From Lachnospiraceae bacterium (GTDB lineage Bacteria > Bacillota > Clostridia > Lachnospirales > Lachnospiraceae): DNA of 59,694 bases. How positions within the stretch are numbered: the first letter of the stretch is position 1; each line of letters starts with the position of its first letter. Below the pieces are notes generated by a model. That model had not been told where the DNA came from. It ran no database searches and saw nothing but the letters and a program-made list of their open reading frames with translations. Shown here piece after piece: positions 23,589 through 31,562 of the stretch. A program made the position numbers and the translations under genes. The DNA lies in the NCBI GenBank assembly GCA_017938405.1, contig JAGBBP010000037.1, forward strand, positions 1-59,694. Direction: 5' to 3'.

Positions 23589-24740
23589 TTACTCAAAACA
23601 CTCTTTAAACTTCTCGTTTTTCTTTAATTCTTTTTTAAATTCATCCGAAAACTGCGGCATGGTAATTGCCCAGAAGTTTTCCGGACTTTCCTGAAATTGC
23701 CCTTTTTCAAGGGAAACCTTTGCCACCAGAGGAGCAGAGTAGCTGTAGGCATTTGTGGAAATCCGGCAGTATTCCTTGTGATGGTCAAAACCCTTTTCGA
23801 AATAGGAAAGCGCTTTAGAGTGTTCGCCGTGTTGTGACTCCAATCTTGCCAAAATAAGATACAAATAACGTAAATCCCAATGAACTTTTCCGCATCTTTC
23901 GTCCGGGAATACCGCTTCCATCAGGCGGATGAGGGAGAGCAGAACTTTCCGTCCGTATTCCGAAGAAGCAATGTCGGAATTGATCAGTACGGAGCGGGAA
24001 ACGGTGCCGTGCAGATGAGAGAGAAGTGTAATAATAAGTTCTCCTTCGTATTTTGCTTGTTCTTCTCCTACGGTAGCCAACGTGAGTAAGACTTCTTTGC
24101 AGGAGTGAACGGAAGGTTGTTCAATTGCAATGGCTTTTGCTTTTTCATATTCTCCCATGTACTTATACATATGTATCATAAACAAATGGGAAGCTTCCCG
24201 GTACTTTGTCGGGATGTCCAGGCTAAGTAACTTGTTATACATCTGCAAAGATTCTTGCCAGTAAATATTTTCTTTATTGCGTTCTGCATCATCGTATTGG
24301 TATGGGTCGCCTTCTTTTGCCTTCGAGTTTACGCCGTTTTTCTGCCAGCCCAGATAGAAGAGACAGTCGGCCAGCCGAATCATCAGTTCCGGCTCGTTTG
24401 GATATTCCTCTAATGCAGTCCGCAGCATTTCTACGGTGTCGGTCAAATCTCCGTGTCCTTCTCCCAAGAAACCGCCTAAAGCGTTAATGGCCGCATTCGC
24501 TTTGTTCACAATAGCCTGAATCTGAGCTTCTCTATCGCCGTGATAGCCGAAAAGTTCATCAATGCTGACATGAAAATAATTGGCGATGGCAGGTACCAAC
24601 TCCATGTCAGGATACCCGCCGCCGGACTCCCAACGGGAAATGGCCTGACAGGTGACGCCGAGGGCTTTTGCCAAATCCTCCTGGGTACGATTGTCTTTCT
24701 TCCGTAAGTCTTTGATATTCTTTCCGATGGTTATCTCCAT
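23589..24740 (-). CDS. XRE-family HTH regulator with long helical repeat domain
   Basis: A 383-aa protein. Residues 5-62 are a Cro/C1-type HTH (TQEDLAKALGVTCQAISRWE). The rest is helical with TPR-like repeats, including LRTALEEYPNEPELMIRLAD and ALSYFEKGFDHHKEY. It belongs with the HTH-TPR proteins at 9419 and 29805. GGAGG lies 9 nt before the ATG. It is divergent from the MerR-methyltransferase operon (about 200 bp between starts), so it could regulate that operon; this is not shown by the sequence. Confidence 0.85.
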   Translation of the reverse strand: MEITIGKNIKDLRKKDNRTQEDLAKALGVTCQAISRWESGGGYPDMELVPAIANYFHVSIDELFGYHGDREAQIQAIVNKANAAINALGGFLGEGHGDLTDTVEMLRTALEEYPNEPELMIRLADCLFYLGWQKNGVNSKAKEGDPYQYDDAERNKENIYWQESLQMYNKLLSLDIPTKYREASHLFMIHMYKYMGEYEKAKAIAIEQPSVHSCKEVLLTLATVGEEQAKYEGELIITLLSHLHGTVSRSVLINSDIASSEYGRKVLLSLIRLMEAVFPDERCGKVHWDLRYLYLILARLESQHGEHSKALSYFEKGFDHHKEYCRISTNAYSYSAPLVAKVSLEKGQFQESPENFWAITMPQFSDEFKKELKKNEKFKECFE

Positions 24741-24868
24741 AATAAGTGTCCTCCGTTTGTTTATATCACCGGTGTGATTTTAGTATAGCATAAGTTTTTA
24801 GAAAAACAATTATCAATTCATTGTTGAAAAGTAAAGGAATCGTTGATAAAATTCCAAGGAAGAATCGC

Positions 24869-24899
24869 TTGACTCTCCCCTAGGGGGACCCTTTATAAT
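24869..24899 (+). promoter_or_regulatory. MerR-type promoter with 19-bp spacer and internal dyad
   Basis: TTGACT (24869-24874) and TATAAT (24894-24899) are separated by 19 bp, the over-long spacing typical of promoters activated by MerR proteins through DNA untwisting. The spacer holds the dyad TCCCCTAGGGGGA. It drives the MerR-methyltransferase gene, so autoregulation is expected. Confidence 0.85.
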
Positions 24900-24949
24900 A
24901 GAGGAAGAATTGGACAGAGATGAGTGTCTGTATGTGACGGAGGATGCCT

Positions 24950-26137
24950 ATGGAAAAAAGAATGACATCGGGGGAAATCGCAAAGAAAACCGGTGTTTCC
25001 CAGAAAACGGTTCGTTTGTATGATGAAAAGGGATTGTTAAAACCAAGCGGGTATTCCGAAGGGAATTACCGATTGTATGATAATGAAGCGTTGGCGGTAT
25101 TGGAGAAGATTATAGCTCTGAAACAAATCGGTTTTTCGCTGGAGGAGATTCATGACAATCTGGCGTCGGAGAAGAACGTGGACATTACGGAAGTGTTGAC
25201 GCGGCAACTGCGCATACTGGAAGGAAGAAAGTATGAGATTGAAAAGGCTATTGCTGGTATCCACAGCGTACTGCTTAGGGAAAAGGAGCCGGATTGGGAC
25301 TCGGTGGCGGAGATTGTAAAATCCATGCAAATGGACCAGGGGGCGGATGTAAACCATTTTCAGGCGCTGTTACATAATGCGGGAGAAGATTGGTATGTGA
25401 CAATTTATCGGTCTCTGGGCTTGCGGGAACATGCGAAAGTGTTGGACCTTGGGTGCGGTTACGGCAAGCTGTGGCGTAATAATTGGACAGAAATTCCGAC
25501 AGGGGTTACAGTTGACGGATATGATTTGCACGGAAGCTGGGCGGACGATTTTGCGGAGTATGTGGAGCAGAATAAGAGGGCTCTGACGGACGGTACGGAA
25601 GTAAAGTTGTATTTTGAGGATGTGGAGGAAGCGGAAACATGGGAAGGGATTGAAGGGAACGTCGGACGGCACGGAGGCTATGACACTGTAATTGCTCACT
25701 ATTTATTAGATTTTATCAAAGATAAAGAAGCTTTTTTTGAACGGATGGCAAATGCGCTGACGCCGGAGGGGATGTGTTCCGTAAACGGCGCCAGCGTCAG
25801 TAGAGAGCATGCCTTTTGGAAAGGGATTTTCGGGAAGCTGCAGTTAAAGACAGAGTTTCTGGAAGAAAGGGAGGCAAAGTCTCTCGGAAAGAAGGAAGAG
25901 TTCAGGAGCTTTCTGTCCCGGTATTTCTCAAAGGTAGAGAATACGACGCTTGGAAGCCTGATGCGGTATACGGATGCCAATGAATTGTTTGCATATTTGC
26001 TTGACCGATACCCGGAAGCAAAGAAGTATTTGACGGAAAAAGAGGCGGTGTTAAAGGAATATTTTGTCTCGGAAATAAAGCAAAAGGGAGCTTTTTTACT
26101 GCCGAAAAGTACGGATTTTCAACATTGCTTTAAATAG
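24950..26137 (+). CDS. MerR regulator fused to a SAM methyltransferase
   Basis: A 395-aa fusion. Residues 1-75 are a MerR winged HTH (TSGEIAKKTGVSQKTVRLYDE with the GNYRLYDNEALAVLEKI wing), 75-125 a coiled-coil dimerisation helix, and from about 130 a class I methyltransferase with motif I VLDLGCGYGKLW (near 165) and motif II/III-like VDGYDLHGSW. The C-terminal ~100 residues form an extra helical part. In similar proteins the enzyme-like domain senses the ligand; the inducer may be a small molecule or SAM itself. I use ATG 24950 (GGAGG 7 nt upstream); ATG 24944 overlaps the ribosome site. First gene of an operon with nucleoside phosphorylases. Confidence 0.87.
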   Translation: MEKRMTSGEIAKKTGVSQKTVRLYDEKGLLKPSGYSEGNYRLYDNEALAVLEKIIALKQIGFSLEEIHDNLASEKNVDITEVLTRQLRILEGRKYEIEKAIAGIHSVLLREKEPDWDSVAEIVKSMQMDQGADVNHFQALLHNAGEDWYVTIYRSLGLREHAKVLDLGCGYGKLWRNNWTEIPTGVTVDGYDLHGSWADDFAEYVEQNKRALTDGTEVKLYFEDVEEAETWEGIEGNVGRHGGYDTVIAHYLLDFIKDKEAFFERMANALTPEGMCSVNGASVSREHAFWKGIFGKLQLKTEFLEEREAKSLGKKEEFRSFLSRYFSKVENTTLGSLMRYTDANELFAYLLDRYPEAKKYLTEKEAVLKEYFVSEIKQKGAFLLPKSTDFQHCFK

Positions 26138-26164
26138 GAGAAAAGGAAAAAGGAGTAAACCTAC

Positions 26165-26959
26165 ATGAAAGATAAAATGAAACGGATTATAGATAAGTTC
26201 CATCAGTATAACTCGGAGCATATGGCGTTGCAAGCTTTTGACTTGCGGGATGATGTAGAGTATGATGCGTTGGTGGTAGCACCCAGTTTTTCTCCGTACA
26301 AGCTGAAAATGGAGCGGTTTTGTAAGGTGACTACTTTAAGAGAAGGAGCCTATATCGCGGGCTATCTGGTGGAAAAGGATGATTTAAAAGTAGCCTGGGT
26401 GAAAATCGGATCTTCTGCGGGGAATTTGATTGACCATGTGGCCATATGCGGGGAATTAAAGTTTAAGACGATGATTTTTATCGGTGCGGTAGGCGCGCTA
26501 AAGAAGGAATTTGGATTGGGAGATATTTGCACGCCGTCCTATTCCATATCCGGCGGTTACACCAATACTTATCTCAAAGAATCTCTGCGGGATTTCGTGC
26601 CGTTTGAGAAGGTGGTGCCGGAGATGTCCTTTATTGATGAAGTGATTGACATGGGGAAGAAAAAAGGGTATGATATCAAGAAATCTTCCGTGTTCTGTAC
26701 GGATTCCATTGCGCTGGAGTATTATCATTTGGACGAAATCAGAGAGTTTGATACGGATTTGATTGAGATGGAAACTGCATCCTTTTACCTGATGGCGGAT
26801 TTGCTGGAAGTGCCGAGTGTGGCCCTTTTGGTGGTGTCGGACAACTCTGCCACCGGCACGGCATTGGTAGGACGTACCGAAGAGGAAGAGGAGCGGTACA
26901 ATCGGGGAAGAAGTGTAGTACTGCCGGATATGATACTGACGCTGGCAGAGAGAAGATAG
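26165..26959 (+). CDS. Nucleoside phosphorylase family protein
   Basis: A 264-aa protein of the PNP/UDP phosphorylase superfamily. It shows the GxxG-type core FIGAVGALKKEFGLGDICTP-like segment (near 105-122) and the purine/ribose-binding DLIEMETASFYLMA (near 200), followed by VSDNSATG. Such enzymes cleave nucleosides with phosphate to a base and ribose-1-phosphate. It lies 27 nt after the MerR-methyltransferase gene and 12 nt before the GNAT gene, so it is within that operon. Substrate specificity cannot be read from the sequence. Confidence 0.85.
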   Translation: MKDKMKRIIDKFHQYNSEHMALQAFDLRDDVEYDALVVAPSFSPYKLKMERFCKVTTLREGAYIAGYLVEKDDLKVAWVKIGSSAGNLIDHVAICGELKFKTMIFIGAVGALKKEFGLGDICTPSYSISGGYTNTYLKESLRDFVPFEKVVPEMSFIDEVIDMGKKKGYDIKKSSVFCTDSIALEYYHLDEIREFDTDLIEMETASFYLMADLLEVPSVALLVVSDNSATGTALVGRTEEEEERYNRGRSVVLPDMILTLAERR

Positions 26960-26971
26960 GAGGAGAAAGAA

Positions 26972-27523
26972 ATGGAGCATAAGGGAACAAAAAGGCTGGA
27001 AACCGACCGTTTGATTTTACGCCGCTACACAGAAAACGATGCGGAACCGATGTACACAAACTGGGCATCGGACCCGGAGGTGTCAAAATATTTGACCTGG
27101 CCGACGCATGCAAGTGTAGAAGTGACCAAGTCTCTTGTAACAGACTGGATCACGCGCTACGAGAATCCGGATTATTACAACTGGGTGATTGAGTTAAAAG
27201 AGACCGGGGAAGTAGTAGGAAATATTTCTGTGGTTGAAATAAAGGAAAGAGCTGAAGCTGCCGTTATCGGGTACTGCATGGGAAAGGCTTGGTGGGGCCG
27301 TGGGATTATGCCGGAAGCATTGACGGAGGTTATGCGATATTTGTTTGATGAGGTCGGTATGAATCGTGTGGCGGCGTGCCATGACAGTAATAATCCGAAG
27401 TCCGGCAGAGTTATGCAAAAGGCCGGTATGAAGTACGAGGGAACCCTGCGTGGTGCCGGACGGAATAATCAGGGCATTATGGATCAGGTTTGGTACGGAT
27501 TGTTAAAGGCGGACAGAGAGTAG
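26972..27523 (+). CDS. GNAT family N-acetyltransferase (RimJ/RimL type)
   Basis: A 183-aa acetyltransferase. The opening LETDRLILRRYTENDAEPMY, the acetyl-CoA loop IGYCMGKAWWGRGIMPEAL (Q/RxxGxG/A-like) and the closing NPKSGRVMQKAGMKYEGTLR are characteristic of the RimJ/RimL group that acetylates protein N-termini or small amines. AGGAGAAAG precedes the ATG. It is co-transcribed with the nucleoside phosphorylase genes. Substrate unknown. Confidence 0.9.
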   Translation: MEHKGTKRLETDRLILRRYTENDAEPMYTNWASDPEVSKYLTWPTHASVEVTKSLVTDWITRYENPDYYNWVIELKETGEVVGNISVVEIKERAEAAVIGYCMGKAWWGRGIMPEALTEVMRYLFDEVGMNRVAACHDSNNPKSGRVMQKAGMKYEGTLRGAGRNNQGIMDQVWYGLLKADRE

Positions 27524-27577
27524 AAAACGCGAGGTAATTACAAAGGATTTTGAGGAATAAAACGGAGGTGGAAGGCG

Positions 27578-28340
27578 ATGGCATTACATAAACATGAAAT
27601 CCCGATTTTAGAGTATGATGACAGTCAGACGTCAGTAATCATGCCCACTCATCAGGAGCTGGGATTTCAACTGCCGGAGAAACTGATATATGCGTTCTTG
27701 GGTGAAGTGACGGATAACTATGCAAAAAAGCTTAATCTTACACCGGTTGCTCATTTTGTGTCGGAAACAAAGCTGTATCCGGTGTATGTGACAGAGTACA
27801 AGGGAGAGCAAATTGCTATCTGCCAGGCACCGGTAGGGGCAGCTGCCGCCGCACAGATACTGGACTGGTTAATCGGCTACGGTGCGAAAAAGATTTTGGC
27901 AACCGGCTGTTGCGGAGCACTGGTGGATTTGCCGGAAAATATGTTTTTGGTTCCGACAAAGGCTTTGCGGGATGAAGGAGCCTCCTACCATTATTTGCCG
28001 CCGGCAAGATATGCGGAAATAAATCCGAAGGTGCTGGACGCTATAGAAGGAGCTATGAAAAAGCTTGGCCTTCCGTATACGGAGTGTATTACCTGGACTA
28101 CGGACGGCTTCTACAACAGTAGCATTGGTAGAGTATCGAAGAGAAGAAGGATGTACCGTGGTGGAAATGGAATGCTCTGCGTTGGCGGCATGTGCACAAT
28201 TTCGAGGTGTGGAATTCGGACAAATTTTATATACGGCGGATACGTTGGTAAATACAGATACTTACGATGAAAGAGGATGGGGAGAAGAATCCATCGAAAA
28301 GGCACTGTATATTTGCCTGGATGTGATTGGGGAACTGTAG
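27578..28340 (+). pseudogene. Second nucleoside phosphorylase gene, frameshifted
   Basis: The first 178 codons encode a nucleoside phosphorylase N-terminus (ICQAPVGAAAAAQILDWLIGYG, TGCCGALVDLPENMFLVPTKALRDEG). After TTDGFY near 28111 the frame turns to nonsense ending at 28270, while the conserved rest (VEYRREEGCTVVEMECSAL, then FGQILYTADTL) continues in another frame from 28113 to the stop at 28340. A net loss of 8 nt (two codons and part of a third) near 28112 would explain it. It belongs to a different subgroup from the gene at 26165. GGAGG precedes the ATG. Either a decaying gene or a sequence error. Confidence 0.82.
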
Positions 28341-28521
28341 TATTTCGATATGGATAAGTACCGGGATTCGAAAGAAGTGGTCATGGTAAGATATTCGGAT
28401 AAAAGTCTCATAAAATAGGAATACTGGGAATAAACTGGATAATAGTCGCAAGCATCCGCATTTGGAGTGGGAGCATGTGAACAGACCCTAGATTCTTGAT
28501 TCGAAAAAGGAGACTCTTGCT

Positions 28522-28704
28522 ATGAAAAACGTGAAATACTGCACAGATTTTTTTGCCTGCGGGTTTATTTCCGGAAAGCGCTTTTCGGCTGTTTTGCAGG
28601 AAATGTTGGATAAATATTCTGCGGAAGGCTGGAAGTTGCACTCTTACCGCGTAGTGGGAGCAGGGGAGATTTGTTCTGTGGTATTTTATAAGGAGGAAGC
28701 GTAG
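28522..28704 (+). CDS. Small DUF4177-like protein
   Basis: A 60-aa protein with AAAGGAG 9 nt before the ATG. The pattern FSAVLQEMLDKYSAEGWKLHSY followed by a hydrophobic strand (ICSVVFYKEE) matches the DUF4177 fold, a short helix plus beta hairpin often seen as a stand-alone small protein. Function unknown. The 180 bp upstream (28341-28521) hold no feature I can support except a short ORF of 22 codons without ribosome site. Confidence 0.72.
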   Translation: MKNVKYCTDFFACGFISGKRFSAVLQEMLDKYSAEGWKLHSYRVVGAGEICSVVFYKEEA

Positions 28705-28738
28705 AGGAATTTTCTTCTGTCGCTGGGTAGAAAGTATA

Positions 28739-28777
28739 AGCAGACGGTGTCTTTTGTATGGCATCGTCTGCTTATTT
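28739..28777 (+). terminator. Terminator after the DUF4177-like gene
   Basis: AGCAGACGGTG (28739-28749) pairs with CATCGTCTGCT (28762-28772) with one G-U pair; TATTTG follows. Confidence 0.7.
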
Positions 28778-28820
28778 GTTGAGTGAGGAAAATTTACACC
28801 CTTTGAGCATTGTTATTCCG

Positions 28821-29645
28821 TTAGTTTGCGCTCAGTTTGCGTTTCCTGTGAAGTGCATATGTCATAACGACCAGTAGTGCCAGCATTGCAAGGTTTGCTA
28901 CCAGTGAAAGCACACAATCCATAAGCAGGTAAGCATCGCGCTTCAGGATTGAGGATATGAAACCGGAAAAACTGTAAATAAGACCGATTGTGCCGTAAAT
29001 ACCGGATGTAATGTAGAGCGGCACCGGACAGGTAACCTGTTTCCCGGCAAAAAAGCGGATACAGAAAAGCAGACATAAAAGTGTCAATAAAGTCGTACCG
29101 ATAAAATACAGGGTATCCATGCCGCCTTTTAAGGAGGCTATTGCGATAATACCGGTAAGGAGCGAGATGCCGAAATATACGCTGTAAATCAGTGCTGTTA
29201 TTTTGGCATTTAACCGGTCAAACAGAGCTGCAATCATGCTACCACCCAACAGTAAGGTAAGAAGGAAACATTTTGGCATGTCGCTGCTGTAAACCAGGAA
29301 ACCGTCGTGACCGAATGTAAAGCTTGTTAACTGTATAATACTCAGAAACAGCATACTCATAAAAGCCAGTCCAAGTAGCATGAGTTGAGCTCTTTTTGAG
29401 GTGGAATTCTCGATGATTACACTCTTTTGGGCATAGAGTTTCATATCATCATCCGTCAGTAATTCATCCAAAGAAACCTCCAGAAACTGCGCCATCTTTT
29501 TTGCGGTCATCAAATCCGGGTAACGGGAGCCTCCCTCCCAACGGGACACTGCCTGTCTGGTTACATATAAATGATCCGCCAAGGTTTGTTGCGTATATCC
29601 TTTTTGTTCTCTTACATTTTTTAAATTCTCTCCGAATTCAGCCAT
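28821..29645 (-). CDS. XRE-family HTH regulator with membrane domain
   Basis: A 274-aa protein. Residues 4-60 are an HTH (TQQTLADHLYVTRQAVSRWEGG). A short linker leads to six or seven hydrophobic helices (about 85-265). HTH-membrane fusions of this kind are frequent in Firmicutes and may act as membrane-tethered regulators; the signal is unknown. The ribosome site is GGAAAGGAAG. Upstream, minus-strand TATAAC (29664-29669) and a TTGCTGCAGCAA palindrome (29683-29694) may form promoter and operator. Confidence 0.85.
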   Translation of the reverse strand: MAEFGENLKNVREQKGYTQQTLADHLYVTRQAVSRWEGGSRYPDLMTAKKMAQFLEVSLDELLTDDDMKLYAQKSVIIENSTSKRAQLMLLGLAFMSMLFLSIIQLTSFTFGHDGFLVYSSDMPKCFLLTLLLGGSMIAALFDRLNAKITALIYSVYFGISLLTGIIAIASLKGGMDTLYFIGTTLLTLLCLLFCIRFFAGKQVTCPVPLYITSGIYGTIGLIYSFSGFISSILKRDAYLLMDCVLSLVANLAMLALLVVMTYALHRKRKLSAN

Positions 29646-29682
29646 AAAAAACTTCCTTTCCGTGTTATACTTTTTTTGTTGC

Positions 29683-29694
29683 TTGCTGCAGCAA
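29683..29694. promoter_or_regulatory. 12-bp palindrome upstream of the HTH-membrane gene
   Basis: TTGCTGCAGCAA is a perfect palindrome about 13 bp upstream of the minus-strand -10 candidate (GTATAAC); it is a candidate operator for the gene ending its start at 29645. Nothing else is seen in 29646-29804. Confidence 0.35.
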
Positions 29695-29804
29695 CATCAT
29701 TGTACCGCACTTGGTTCAAAAAGGAAAGCAACACCTGAGATTTTTACGTGTTGACACTATGGAAACATGCAGAAAGTCAGTGTTTTCGGGGATTCCTGTA
29801 AACG

Positions 29805-30881
29805 TTATTCTGCGTACTTTTTTAACTCGGAAAAAATCTTCCGGAACTCTTCCGTATCCCGTACAAAGTCGAAGCGTTTCGCTTCCAATGTTTTCAGACT
29901 TATGTTACAGCAGTTTCCGGTATAGTTCTTGGAAATGTCTGCCTGTTTGTGCTGAACACGGTTTATCATCGGTGCGGTGTAATTCATGTCTTGCAGAGTT
30001 GCTTCCGTAACGGAATAGCGGCAGTTTTCCTTTAATGCTTCCAAGGTATGCTTCGAGTCTCCCAGTTCCGCATACAAAAGAGCAATGCAACGATAATGCT
30101 GAGAAATATAGTTTGCATAAAAGCCCACATTTCCGTCCGAAAACAGCCGTTTATAAATATCAATGGAAAACCGGTGGGCTTCAATGGTTTCTTCAGGGGA
30201 AAAACTTCCCTTTATAGCAATCTGTGGAGCGGTCATGGCGGCAGAGTGAATCAGGGACATAAGATATTCCTGACATTCTTTCACACCTTCTTCTCCTTCC
30301 AGAACATAGGAGCGAAGATCTTTCCTTGTTACATAAAAACTACCGCCCATATCTGCATACTGCAGGGCTTTTTCATTGTCATTGCCCTTGCAGGTGTAGC
30401 ATAAAACTTGAATTGCGTCTTCACGTTGTTTTGTGTCGGTGGACTTTTGCAAAATTGCTTCCCCCAGAGCAATGATGCGCTCTGCTTTTTCCGGCGGACA
30501 AGGATATTCTCCGTCCCGATTGATGGCATACATCAGCTCTTCCATCACACGACAGTCATTCGGGAACTCCTTATAGGCCTTCTCCCAAAGAGCAAGGTTC
30601 TTTGCATTCTCGCCGGTCTGTTTATAAACCTTGCTTTCTGCAATATACTTGTCAATGGTCTCATCAATTCTTTCCCGGTCCACACAAAGCAATTCATCCA
30701 CGGTAACATCGAAATACAGGGCAAGCTTCGGCAATAATGTAATATCCGGGAAGCCTTCGCCCCGTTCCCATTTGCCCACCGATTGCGGAGTAATGCCAAG
30801 ATGATGGGCAAGAGCCTCTTGGGTAACTTTTTTCTGCTGACGTAACGTACGCAGCTTGTCCTTTATCATAATCTCCATCAT
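29805..30881 (-). CDS. XRE-family HTH regulator with TPR-like domain
   Basis: A 358-aa protein. The HTH (residues 6-60, TQEALAHHLGITPQSVGKWERG) is followed by helical TPR-like repeats to the end (for example LALWEKAYKEFPNDCRVMEE). The ATG at 30881 has AAAGGTG upstream; an ATG directly after it at 30878 is also possible. A longer reading frame to 31022 would run through the promoter and is rejected. Promoter and operator candidates are at 30927-30955 and 30905-30919. Third HTH-TPR protein of the window. Confidence 0.85.
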   Translation of the reverse strand: MMEIMIKDKLRTLRQQKKVTQEALAHHLGITPQSVGKWERGEGFPDITLLPKLALYFDVTVDELLCVDRERIDETIDKYIAESKVYKQTGENAKNLALWEKAYKEFPNDCRVMEELMYAINRDGEYPCPPEKAERIIALGEAILQKSTDTKQREDAIQVLCYTCKGNDNEKALQYADMGGSFYVTRKDLRSYVLEGEEGVKECQEYLMSLIHSAAMTAPQIAIKGSFSPEETIEAHRFSIDIYKRLFSDGNVGFYANYISQHYRCIALLYAELGDSKHTLEALKENCRYSVTEATLQDMNYTAPMINRVQHKQADISKNYTGNCCNISLKTLEAKRFDFVRDTEEFRKIFSELKKYAE

Positions 30882-30904
30882 AAAATCACCTTTCTGTTTT
30901 GAAT

Positions 30905-30919
30905 GGTAAGCGCTTAACC
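30905..30919. promoter_or_regulatory. Operator-like palindrome at the HTH-TPR start site
   Basis: GGTAAGCGCTTAACC contains the perfect palindrome TAAGCGCTTA with a central CG, similar to the core of LacI/CcpA-type sites. It begins at the predicted transcription start, so a repressor here would block the gene. Confidence 0.5.
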
Positions 30920-30926
30920 TGACTTT

Positions 30927-30955
30927 ATTATAGTGGGAAGGGGAGAAAGATTCAA
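30927..30955 (-). promoter_or_regulatory. Promoter of the HTH-TPR gene (minus strand)
   Basis: Read on the minus strand: TTGAAT (30955-30950), 17-bp spacer, TATAAT (30932-30927). Confidence 0.75.
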
Positions 30956-31144
30956 GAACCGCAAAGTATAGGGATGGGTGGAAAATACAACGGGAGGTTG
31001 TGCATGAGATTGGAGTTATCATAATAGGAGTAAATCGGCCATCGCTTAGAAGATTAGAACAGGCCTTGTTTATTGGGGATTTATTTGTAGATAGACTATA
31101 ATTGCAAGAACTCCGTGTTCATACTACGGTTCGAACTTTGTGCA

Positions 31145-31296
31145 GGATATTAGACTTTCTTATTACTTCGATAGTTTGTCAGCAACGCGCGAACAGGAGG
31201 TTTGCGCGAGCCCGCCATAAGGCATGGATGCCGCATCAGGGCGGTTGCGTCACTTTAACCGAATTATCCCCGAAGTAATTAGAAAGACTTATATCC
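31145..31296. repeat. Structured inverted-repeat element (candidate RNA or MITE)
   Basis: A 152-bp gene-free element with 26-nt terminal inverted repeats (31145-31170 and 31271-31296; 23 of 26 positions match). The core is GC-rich and can fold: GCAAC/GTTGC (31182-31186, 31244-31248), CGCGC/GCGCG (31186-31190, 31204-31208), CCCGCC/GGGCGG (31211-31216, 31239-31244) and GGCAT/ATGCC (31221-31225, 31228-31232). It carries AGGAGGT (31195-31201). A further outer dyad, AGAACTCCG/CGGAGTTCT (31107-31115, 31326-31334), surrounds it. The order GTTTG, GCAACGC, AGGAGGT recalls the element at 3781-3963. Confidence 0.5.
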
Positions 31297-31377
31297 GTAA
31301 CAGGAGAGAACGGCAGTAGTAACCCCGGAGTTCTCGCATAAGAGCCCCGCACAAGCCCCACAAATTTATCAATACTG

Positions 31378-31515
31378 CGTGCAGGCTGGCGCTCCGCGCA
31401 ATACTCACGCACCTCGCGACTTGTGTCGCTCGGTCGTGGGCGCGCTCGTATGACTGCGCAACTGCCTGAGAACAAGTTCTCGCAGTTTGCTCGCATACTC
31501 ACTTTGCCTGCACGC
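31378..31515. repeat. GC-rich non-coding repeat-like segment
   Basis: TGCGTGCAGGC and GCCTGCACGCA form perfect 11-bp inverted ends around a segment that is markedly richer in GC than its neighbours, with many short palindromes (GAGAACAAGTTCTC, GCGCTCCGCGC). A minus-strand frame through it (31236-31532) lacks a ribosome site and looks like spurious translation of a repeat. It lies just beyond the carB terminator. Confidence 0.45.
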
Positions 31516-31551
31516 AAAAAAGGCCATCCCACACTTGGTGCGATGGCCTTT
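31515..31551 (-). terminator. Terminator of carB
   Basis: On the minus strand AAAGGCCATCGCACC leads to a stem with GGATGGCCTTT followed by TTT; the stem is 31519-31528 with 31542-31551. It follows the carB stop at 31563. Confidence 0.85.
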
Positions 31552-31562
31552 GAAAATCAATC

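Noticed and set aside
28350..28418. 22-codon ORF after the frameshifted phosphorylase
   Set aside because: It has no ribosome site and no recognisable feature.
31236..31532. 98-codon minus-strand ORF
   Set aside because: It has no ribosome site, crosses two inverted-repeat elements and has a composition explained by the GC-rich repeat.
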